Assembly (NCBI GenBank): GCA_019247975.1
Contig: JAFBAD010000262.1
Location: 1 to 7,710, forward strand
DNA from: Acidimicrobiia bacterium
Lineage (GTDB): Bacteria > Actinomycetota > Acidimicrobiia > Acidimicrobiales > Iamiaceae
Direction: 5' to 3'
Length of the DNA: 7,710 nt
Part shown: in pieces, positions 1-5,089 of the stretch
Layout of the letters: every line of letters begins with the position of its first letter
Position numbering within the stretch: position 1 is the stretch's first letter
Made by a program: the position numbers and the translations under genes
The notes under the pieces: generated by a model
The model's database searches: none
The model's input: only the letters and a program-made list of their open reading frames with translations
Told to the model about the DNA's origin: nothing

Positions 1-1718
1 GCCATCTCGGAGGAGTCGACGGTGTGCTCCTTGCCGTCGAACAGCTCGACCGAGAGGTCGACGACGGGGTAGCCGTAGGCGCCGCCGCGCGCCATGGCCT
101 CCTCGACGCCCTTCTGCACCGCCGGGATGTAGCCCTTCGAGATCGCGCCGCCGACGATCTTCTCGTGGAAGTCGAACCCGCCGCCCCGCTCGACCGGGTC
201 GACGCGGATGGCGACCTCGCCGAACTGGCCGTGGCCACCGGACTGCTTCTTGTGGCGGGCGACGACCTCGGCGCGGTCGGTGATCGTCTCACGGTAGCGG
301 ACCCGCACGTCCTCGGTGTTCACCTTCACGCCGAACTTCCGCTCGAGCCGCTCGACCGCGATCGCGACGTGGGTCTCGCCGACCCCACGGAGGACGGTCT
401 GGTGGGTCTCGTCGTCGCGGGTGACGCTGAGGCCGGGATCCTCGTCGAGCAGCCGGTGGATGGCCCCGCCGAGCTTGTCCTCGTCGGCCTGGGTCTGGGC
501 GGTGATGGCCACGGCCAGCAACGGCTCGGGGAACTCGATCGGTTCGGCCTTCACCGGCGTGCCCTTCGGGGCGAGCGTGTCGCCGGTGACCGTGCCCGCG
601 AGCTTCGACGCCGCCGCGATGTCGCCGGCCACGACCGAGGTCGCCGTCTCCTGCTCGTGGCCCCGCACGGTGAAGATGCCGTGCAGCCGCTCGTCGGTGC
701 CCGAGCGGCTGTTCACGAGGTGGTCGTCGGGCCGGATCGTCCCGGACAGGACCTTGAACAGCGAGATGTGGCCGACGAACTGGTCGGCCACGGTCTTGAA
801 GACGAAGGCGAGCGGCTGGCCGTCGGGGTCGGGCGCCACGTCGGTGGTGGTCGGACCGGCCTCGACGGTGACCGGCGGGCGGTCGAGCGGCGACGGCCCG
901 ATCTCGCAGATGAAGTCGGCGAGGCGGTCGAGCGCGACCCGGGCGGTGGCCGAGCCGCACACCACCGGGAAGACCGTCGCCTCCCGCACGCCGACGGCCA
1001 GCGTGCGCTCGAGCTGGTCGAAGGAGGGAACCTCGCCGTCCAGGTACTTCTCGAGCAGCTCGTCGTCGGCGACCACGATGCCTTCGACCAGGTTGTCGTG
1101 GACCTGGTGCTCGAGGGACTCCATCTCGTCGGGGATCTCGCCGTGGGTGGCCGAGCCGCCCGCGTAGGACCAGGCGGTGTCGGTGAGCAGGTCGGCGACG
1201 CCCCTGAACGCCGACTCCTGGCCGATCGGCAGCTCGAGCGGCGCGACACCGGCCCCGAAGCGGTCGCGCAGCTGCTCGAGGGTCCGTTCGAAGTCGGCCC
1301 GCTCCCGGTCGAGCTTGTTGATGAACACCATGCGGGGGATGTCGAGCTCGGCTGCGAGCCGCCAGATCGCCTCGGACTGCACCTCGACGCCCTCGACCGC
1401 GCTGACCACGAACACGGCCAGGTCGGCCACCCTGAGCGCGGCGTGGACGTCACCGATGAAGTCGGCGTAGCCCGGCGTGTCGATCAGGTTGATCTTGTGG
1501 CCCTTCCACTCGAAGGGGGCGACGGCCAGCGACAGCGAGATGCCCCGGCGGTGCTCCTCGGGGTCGTAGTCGGTGACGGTGGTGCCGTCCTCGACCCGGC
1601 CGATCCGGGTGGTCGCACCGGCGCAGTTGAGGAGCGCTTCGGTCAGCGTCGTCTTCCCCGATCCGCCGTGCCCGACCAGGGCCACGTTGCGGATCTTCGC
1701 CGGTGGGAAGGACTGCAT
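1..1718 (-). CDS. fusA2: Elongation factor G-like GTPase (EF-G2/FusA2 type), 3'-truncated by window edge
   Basis: The frame is open from ATG at 1718 to the window edge: 572 codons of an expected roughly 700. GGAGG at 1724-1728 lies 5 bases upstream and fixes the start. Seen: P-loop GHGGSGKT (residues 16-23), switch I with RRGISLS (57-63), DTPGY (80-84), NKLD (134-137), GSA (255-257), a domain II stretch around 300-375, domain III around 395-465, and the domain IV signature SGGHGQFGEV (493-502). The rest of domain IV and domain V lie outside the window. Family knowledge: EF-G2 proteins (mycobacterial FusA2, Thermus EF-G-2) are ribosome-linked GTPases of unsettled role, distinct from canonical EF-G. 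The HRRGISLSLAV switch and Tyr in place of the catalytic His after DTPG place it in this paralogous group rather than with the housekeeping factor. It is transcribed away from the PIM cluster. Confidence 0.93.
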   Translation of the reverse strand, partial: MQSFPPAKIRNVALVGHGGSGKTTLTEALLNCAGATTRIGRVEDGTTVTDYDPEEHRRGISLSLAVAPFEWKGHKINLIDTPGYADFIGDVHAALRVADLAVFVVSAVEGVEVQSEAIWRLAAELDIPRMVFINKLDRERADFERTLEQLRDRFGAGVAPLELPIGQESAFRGVADLLTDTAWSYAGGSATHGEIPDEMESLEHQVHDNLVEGIVVADDELLEKYLDGEVPSFDQLERTLAVGVREATVFPVVCGSATARVALDRLADFICEIGPSPLDRPPVTVEAGPTTTDVAPDPDGQPLAFVFKTVADQFVGHISLFKVLSGTIRPDDHLVNSRSGTDERLHGIFTVRGHEQETATSVVAGDIAAASKLAGTVTGDTLAPKGTPVKAEPIEFPEPLLAVAITAQTQADEDKLGGAIHRLLDEDPGLSVTRDDETHQTVLRGVGETHVAIAVERLERKFGVKVNTEDVRVRYRETITDRAEVVARHKKQSGGHGQFGEVAIRVDPVERGGGFDFHEKIVGGAISKGYIPAVQKGVEEAMARGGAYGYPVVDLSVELFDGKEHTVDSSEM

Positions 1719-1824
1719 GCGTACCTCCGGGGCAGGTAACGAGGGCCTGGCATCGGGAAGCATCGCGCCGATCTGTCCGTTCCTGCTGCTAGCTTCAGCA
1801 AGCACTCGAGCTCGGAGGAGCGCA
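1719..1824. promoter_or_regulatory. Divergent intergenic region between EF-G2 and the PIP synthase gene
   Basis: These 106 bases separate two divergent start codons, so promoters for both directions should lie here or reach into the coding ends. The edges hold the two ribosome binding sites: GGAGG for the minus-strand gene (1724-1728) and GGAGGAG for the plus-strand gene (1814-1820). TAGCTT at 1790-1795 resembles an actinobacterial -10 box for the plus strand, but I see no matching -35 element at normal spacing. Promoter presence is inferred from gene orientation; no individual promoter is resolved. Confidence 0.4.
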
Positions 1825-2538
1825 ATGTTCGACGGACGCTTCCGGACCCAGGCGGAGGCCCGCCTGCGACCGGTCGGCGCCAACCTGAGGAAGACCGGCA
1901 TCACCGCCGATCACCTCACGGGCCTGGGCATCCTCATGGCTGCGGGCGCGGCGGTCGCGATCGGCGAGGGCGCGCTGCGCGCCGGGCTCCTGCTGCTCGT
2001 CCTCACCGCGGTGCCCGACGTGCTCGACGGCGCGGTGGCCAAGGCCTCGGGCACCGCATCGGCCCGGGGCGCCTTCTTCGACTCGGTGGCCGACCGCCTG
2101 ACCGACGCCCTCCTCTTCGGTGGCATCGCCTGGTACCTCGCCACCACGCAACCGGGCCGGGTCGCCGTGCTGCCCCTCGCGGTCCTGGGCGCATCCCTCC
2201 TGATCTCCTACGAGCGGGCCAAGGCCGAGTCGCTCGGGTTCGACGCCCGCGGCGGCCTGATGGAGCGGGCCGAGCGGCTGATCGCCCTCGGCTTCGCGCT
2301 CCTCTTCAACGGGCTGATGGTCCCGATCCTCTGGATCATGCTCGCCCTGACCCTCTTCACCGCCGGCCAGCGGTTCGTGAAGGTGTGGCGCCAGGCGAGC
2401 GTGGTGCAGCCCCTCCCGCCCCGTCCGGCTCGGGCGAGCGCCCGCCGGGCGCGACGCGTGGCTCGTGCCCAACAGGTCGCGGCCCGCCGTGCCGCGTGGC
2501 GGGACCGGGTGCGCGAGCGCTCGAACCGCACGAACTAG
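1825..2538 (+). CDS. pgsA: Phosphatidylinositol phosphate synthase (CDP-alcohol phosphatidyltransferase, PgsA1 type)
   Basis: The predicted 237-residue integral membrane enzyme should join CDP-diacylglycerol and inositol 1-phosphate to give phosphatidylinositol phosphate, precursor of PI and PIMs. Seen: the CDP-alcohol phosphotransferase signature with D65, D68, G69, A72, G82, D86 and D90 at family spacing; the four Asp are the expected metal/catalytic residues. Hydrophobic segments lie near 36-64, 94-108, 112-129 and 152-181. ISYERAKAES (127-136) and GGLMERAERL (143-152) resemble the corresponding parts of mycobacterial PgsA1 as I remember it. Start: ATG 1825 with GGAGGAG 4 bases upstream; the frame runs further up (to 1573) but overlaps the divergent gene. 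Odd: Lys73 replaces the usual Arg of the signature, and residues 189-237 form a tail with 15 Arg. Position directly before patA supports the PIP synthase call over other phosphatidyltransferases. Confidence 0.88.
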   Translation: MFDGRFRTQAEARLRPVGANLRKTGITADHLTGLGILMAAGAAVAIGEGALRAGLLLLVLTAVPDVLDGAVAKASGTASARGAFFDSVADRLTDALLFGGIAWYLATTQPGRVAVLPLAVLGASLLISYERAKAESLGFDARGGLMERAERLIALGFALLFNGLMVPILWIMLALTLFTAGQRFVKVWRQASVVQPLPPRPARASARRARRVARAQQVAARRAAWRDRVRERSNRTN

Positions 2539-2550
2539 GTCACGGACCCG

Positions 2551-3450
2551 TTGAAGCGGGATCCCCGGTACCTCGGGTACCGGGCCGGCGCGATCGCTGC
2601 CCGGTCACTTCCTCACGCCTCGTTGCCGGCGGTCAGCAAGGTGCTCGCGCAGGTCGGCATGCGGGCGATGGGCGGTCGGGCCGAGGTGGTCGAGCGCAAC
2701 CTCCGCCGCATCCACGGACCGGGGCGCAGCCAGCGGGAGATCGACCGTGAGATCGCCGGTGTCTTCGACAGCTACGCGCGGTACTGGCTCGAGTCCTTCC
2801 GGCTGCCCGGCACCCACCAGGCGATCGTCGAGGACGGCTTCCGGGTCGAGGGCTACGAGCACATCGACGCGGCGCTCGACAAGGGCGGTGGCGTGATCCT
2901 GGCCCTGCCCCACCTCGGCGGGTGGGAGTGGGCCGCCTTCTGGCTGGCCGTCTCGAAGGGCCGTCAGGTCACCGCAGTGGCCGAGCCGGTCGAGCCGCCC
3001 GAGCTCGCCGAGTGGTTCGTGGGGCTGCGCCGTGAGATCGGGATCAACGTCGTGCCGCTCGGCGCCTCGGCCGCGACCGAGTGCATGCGGGCCCTGAAGG
3101 ACAACCACATCCTCTGCCTGCTCTGTGACCGCGACCTGACCGGCACCGGCGTCGAGGTGGACTTCTTCGGCGAGCGCACCACGATCCCGGGCGGGCCGGC
3201 GACGATCGCCCTGCGCAGCGGCGCGCCGCTCCTGCCGACCGCCGTCTACTTCGAGGACGACAAGCACCTCGGTGTCGTCCGGCCGCCGCTGACGGTCGAG
3301 CGCGGCCAGGGCCGCCTCCGCGAGGACGTCGACCGCATCACCCAGGACCTCGCCACCGAGCTCGAGGCGCTCATCCGCCGCGCCCCGGACCAGTGGCACC
3401 TCATGCAGCCGAACTGGCCGTCGGACCGCGCCGCCCTCGGCGGCCGCTGA
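2551..3450 (+). CDS. patA: Phosphatidylinositol mannoside acyltransferase (LpxL/HtrB-like, PatA type)
   Basis: The 299-residue protein belongs to the LpxL/HtrB-like lysophospholipid acyltransferases. PatA moves an acyl chain from acyl-CoA to the mannose of PIM1/PIM2 at the inner face of the cytoplasmic membrane. Seen: the H-x4-E block HLGGWE (His121, Glu126), a VAEP segment, CDRDLTGTGVEVDFFGE from residue 192, and a C-terminal WHLMQPNW, all in the order found in mycobacterial PatA. The start is TTG at 2551, 12 bases after the synthase stop. No in-frame ATG or GTG lies between the two, and the N-terminal residues RYLGYRAGAIAARSLP match the family N-terminus, so the next in-frame GTG (2641) is too late. 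The ribosome site is weak (AGGT at 2537-2540, overlapping the upstream stop), which suggests translational coupling. Asp193 stands where I recall mycobacterial PatA having a catalytic Glu. Confidence 0.88.
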   Translation: MKRDPRYLGYRAGAIAARSLPHASLPAVSKVLAQVGMRAMGGRAEVVERNLRRIHGPGRSQREIDREIAGVFDSYARYWLESFRLPGTHQAIVEDGFRVEGYEHIDAALDKGGGVILALPHLGGWEWAAFWLAVSKGRQVTAVAEPVEPPELAEWFVGLRREIGINVVPLGASAATECMRALKDNHILCLLCDRDLTGTGVEVDFFGERTTIPGGPATIALRSGAPLLPTAVYFEDDKHLGVVRPPLTVERGQGRLREDVDRITQDLATELEALIRRAPDQWHLMQPNWPSDRAALGGR

Positions 3451-3471
3451 TCTCGCCACCGCACACCCGAC

Positions 3472-3516
3472 ATTGGCCGGGTCAGCCGCGCCATGCGCGG
3501 CGAACCGCGCCGAGAA
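3472..3516 (+). repeat. Palindromic repeat, copy 1 (CAT-loop orientation)
   Basis: The core is a perfect 7-bp stem, GCCGCGC (3485-3491) with GCGCGGC (3495-3501), around a CAT loop. The left outer arm ATTGGCCGGGTC and right outer GAACCGCGCC align with the other two copies, but the right end is decayed (GAGAA where copy 2 has AATTT). It starts 21 bases after the patA stop and ends 9 bases before the stop of the minus-strand small gene, so it sits between two convergent gene ends, where a bidirectional terminator would be placed. There is no clear T-run, so a terminator role is inference. Confidence 0.7.
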
Positions 3517-3525
3517 CTGGTTGGG

Positions 3526-3648
3526 TCAGCGGACGAGCAGGTTGACGATCACGGTCAGCGCGACCGAGAGCAGCACCGACACCAGGAGCATCCCCAGGCA
3601 GCCGGCACCGCCGCCGAGCGGCCGGACCTCGACGTCGCCGATTCGCAT
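3526..3648 (-). CDS. Small single-pass membrane peptide (40 aa), hypothetical
   Basis: This short gene reads ATG at 3648 to TGA at 3526. The peptide starts MRIGDVEVRPLGGG and continues with a hydrophobic span from about Cys17 to Val39 (rich in Leu, Val, Ser), ending NLLVR. It is a credible single transmembrane segment with a short polar N-terminus and a terminal Arg. A possible ribosome site AGGGG (3651-3655) lies only 2 bases before the ATG, which is closer than usual. It is the only gene I find in the otherwise gene-free stretch 3451-3828 and runs opposite to its neighbours. I recall similar small actinobacterial proteins with an RPLGGG-like start followed by one membrane helix, but could not check this. 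Function unknown. The clean transmembrane pattern and third-position GC argue for a real gene; the short length and weak ribosome site are the doubts. Confidence 0.6.
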   Translation of the reverse strand: MRIGDVEVRPLGGGAGCLGMLLVSVLLSVALTVIVNLLVR

Positions 3649-3693
3649 GGCCCCTGACTACCCGCCGCCGTCCGGGCAGCGACCCCGCCGGTG

Positions 3694-3740
3694 AAATTGG
3701 CGCGGTCGGGAGCGCCATGCGCTCCGAACCGGGCCAATTT
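3694..3740 (+). repeat. Palindromic repeat, copy 2 (CAT-loop orientation)
   Basis: The inverted repeat has arms 3694-3715 and 3719-3740 around a CAT loop (3716-3718). Of 22 facing positions 19 pair; mismatches are at 3702/3732, 3707/3727 and 3708/3726. The outer ends are AAATTGGC and GCCAATTT, and the inner ends GAGCGC and GCGCTC. It lies 45 bases upstream of the small minus-strand gene and 88 bases upstream of the first coiled-coil gene, so it sits between divergent starts and is not placed as a terminator for either. An alternative GTG start at 3691 for the downstream frame would translate this repeat and is disfavoured. Confidence 0.82.
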
Positions 3741-3753
3741 CGGCTTGGGGTGT

Positions 3754-3768
3754 GACGTTTCCCACGTC
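3754..3768. promoter_or_regulatory. Short perfect inverted repeat GACGT-N5-ACGTC upstream of the coiled-coil genes
   Basis: GACGT (3754-3758) and ACGTC (3764-3768) are perfectly inverted around TTCCC. The site is 60 bases before the ATG at 3829, in the region that should hold the promoter of the coiled-coil gene pair. The size and symmetry would suit an operator for a dimeric regulator, but 5-bp arms can arise by chance in GC-rich DNA. No regulator is assigned. Confidence 0.25.
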
Positions 3769-3828
3769 GGCTCGCCGGATGCGGTGGGTAGATGGGTCGT
3801 TCGGCACGCATCCAGGAGGCACGACAGC

Positions 3829-4335
3829 ATGGCGGCAGAGACCGAGGGCAGCAGCCTGATCGAACGGGCGAAGGGCAAGGTCAAGGGCGTGGCCGGGTCC
3901 GTCCTGGGCGACGAGGCGCTGCAGCGCGAGGGCGAGCTCCACGAGGAGAAGGCCGACGCGCTCGACGACGCCCGTCGACTGGAGGCCGAGGCCGACCAGC
4001 AGGAGCAGGAGGTGGAGCTGGCCGAGCGCGAAGGTGCGCTGGAGCAGGAGCGGGCCCGGCTCGACGCCGAGGCCACCGCCGAGGCGCAAGAGGCGGCCGT
4101 CGAGCGCGAGCGCCGTGAGGAAGCGGCCCGCATCGAGGCCGAGAAGGCGCAAGCGGCCCGGACCGTCGACGCGCAGGCGGCCGCGCAGCGCAGCGCCGCG
4201 CAGGCCGACGAGCGGCGGGCCGAGCAGGAGCACGCCGCCGCGACCCAGGACGCCGCGTCGCTCGAAGCCGCGGCCGAGCGGGCCCGCGCCGACGCCGAGG
4301 TGCTCGACGACGCGATCGACCAGCAGGACAAGTGA
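3829..4335 (+). CDS. CsbD-like N-terminus with long Ala/Glu-rich coiled coil, hypothetical
   Basis: The 168-residue, charged, soluble protein has no signal peptide or membrane segment. Residues 12-42 (ERAKGKVKGVAGSVLGDEAL and the following QREGEL) resemble the CsbD family of small general-stress proteins, with the Lys/Gly-rich helix followed by GDExL. From about residue 36 to 165 it is nearly all Ala, Glu, Arg, Gln and Asp, a predicted continuous helical coiled coil. Start: ATG 3829 with AGGAGG at 3814-3819, 9 bases upstream. The frame stays open to 3691, but that stretch crosses the palindromic repeat. The stop at 4335 is followed within 8 bases by the start of the next gene, so the two are likely co-transcribed and coupled. 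It separates patA from pimA. CsbD is controlled by sigma-B in Bacillus (family knowledge); a stress role here is inference. Biochemical function unknown. Confidence 0.75.
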   Translation: MAAETEGSSLIERAKGKVKGVAGSVLGDEALQREGELHEEKADALDDARRLEAEADQQEQEVELAEREGALEQERARLDAEATAEAQEAAVERERREEAARIEAEKAQAARTVDAQAAAQRSAAQADERRAEQEHAAATQDAASLEAAAERARADAEVLDDAIDQQDK

Positions 4336-4337
4336 GG
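4334..4337 (+). promoter_or_regulatory. Ribosome binding site deciding the ATG 4344 start
   Basis: GAGG at 4334-4337 overlaps the TGA stop of the upstream gene and lies 6 bases before ATG 4344. The competing GTG at 4332, in the same frame and overlapping the stop, has only AGGA with a 3-base gap. I therefore chose ATG 4344. The overlap with the upstream stop suggests translational coupling of the two coiled-coil genes. Confidence 0.5.
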
Positions 4338-4343
4338 TTCCCG

Positions 4344-4958
4344 ATGATCACCACCCTTCCCCGCACCACCGTGCGCGCCTGGCTGACTGCCGGCCGCATC
4401 CCGCTCGGCCTGGCCGAGCGGCTCTTCGGCGGCGGCGCCGAGGACTGGCCCCCGACCCTCGCCTACGAGGGGTTCGAGGCCGGCGTGAAGCAGTTCGTGG
4501 GCAGCATCTTCCGTGACGAGGACCTCGTGCGCGAGGGCGACCTCGAGCGGGCCAAGGTCGAGCGCCTCCGCCAGGCCGCCTCGCTCGAGGCCGAGGCCGA
4601 GCTGCGGCAGCAGGCTGCGGACGAGGCCCTCGACGAGCGTCGCTCCCGCGACCGGCAGCGCCGCCAGGAGGCGACCGAGTCAGCGCAGCGTCGCAAGAGC
4701 CGCATCGCGCAGGAGGCCTCCGAGGCGAAGGACGAGGTCGAGGAGCAGGCCGACGCGGTCGAGCAGGCCATCGACGAGGCCGAGGCGGCCCGCAAGCAGG
4801 CGGCGGACAAGCGGGCCCGCCAGACCAGGCGCCGGACCATCGAAGCCGAAGAGGCGGCCGTGACGAAGGCCAAGGCCGCGACCAGCCGGCGCCGGGCTGC
4901 GCAGTCCGCCGACGAGCGTCGTGAGCGGGTGGCCGCCGCCCGCACCAACGGGCGGTAA
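4344..4958 (+). CDS. Coiled-coil protein paired with the CsbD-like gene, hypothetical
   Basis: The 204-residue protein has two parts. Residues 1-56 form a less charged head with a TVRAWLTAGRIPLGLAERLF segment (amphipathic or weakly membrane-seeking) and WPPTLAYEGFEAGVKQFVG. Residues 57-204 are a long Ala/Glu/Arg/Lys/Gln coiled coil with a strongly basic end. Residues 58-85 repeat the pattern of the upstream protein at a constant offset of 30: DExLxREGxL, a Lys 13 residues after the first Asp, then LEAEA 10 residues after the Lys. By my ungapped count, 16 of 34 positions are identical. The two genes are therefore probably related by duplication or share a module, and may form a hetero-oligomeric coiled coil (inference). 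I recall actinobacterial proteins with a comparable RxPLxLxER head but no assigned function. The N-terminal GTG at 4332 is an alternative start adding four residues. Confidence 0.72.
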   Translation: MITTLPRTTVRAWLTAGRIPLGLAERLFGGGAEDWPPTLAYEGFEAGVKQFVGSIFRDEDLVREGDLERAKVERLRQAASLEAEAELRQQAADEALDERRSRDRQRRQEATESAQRRKSRIAQEASEAKDEVEEQADAVEQAIDEAEAARKQAADKRARQTRRRTIEAEEAAVTKAKAATSRRRAAQSADERRERVAAARTNGR

Positions 4959-4975
4959 CCGCCGACCCCACCCCA

Positions 4976-5027
4976 GCGAATTGGCCCGGTTCCCCGCGCA
5001 TGGCGCGGGGAACCGGGCCAATTTCGC
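4976..5027 (-). repeat. Palindromic repeat, copy 3 (reverse orientation, perfect 21-bp stem)
   Basis: Arms 4979-4999 and 5003-5023 pair at every one of 21 positions around an ATG loop (5000-5002). Adding GCG (4976-4978) with CGC (5025-5027) extends the stem past one bulged T (5024). The ATG loop is the complement of the CAT loop in copies 1 and 2, so this copy is inverted. It starts 17 bases after the stop of the second coiled-coil gene and ends 62 bases before the pimA start. Position after a gene end would suit a terminator or an RNA processing/stability hairpin, but the loop side lacks a T-run. Confidence 0.88.
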
Positions 5028-5089
5028 ATTCGGGGGCGGTCGGACGCGGGGCCCGAACCGCAGGGGCCGCCGGGAAGTAGCGTTCGGCG

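Noticed and set aside
24..1739. Long plus-strand open frame of 571 codons
   Set aside because: It is the antisense shadow of the EF-G2 gene: its translation is low-complexity Asp/Val/Leu/Arg, while the minus strand shows the full set of GTPase motifs.
1784..1800. TGCTG/CAGCA inverted repeat and CTCGAG palindrome before the PIP synthase
   Set aside because: A 5-bp stem with a 7-base loop and a 6-base palindrome are expected by chance in this composition.
3479..3530. Direct repeat GGGTCAGC at 3479-3486 and 3523-3530
   Set aside because: Eight bases, one copy overlapping the small gene's stop region; too short to call a target-site duplication.
3757..3790. GTTT ... GGGTA pair resembling a stress sigma factor promoter before the CsbD-like gene
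   Set aside because: The boxes are 25 bases apart, against the roughly 14-16 expected, so it does not fit.
3691..3828. Upstream GTG start at 3691 for the CsbD-like gene
   Set aside because: It would translate the palindromic repeat and lacks a ribosome site; ATG 3829 has AGGAGG at good spacing.
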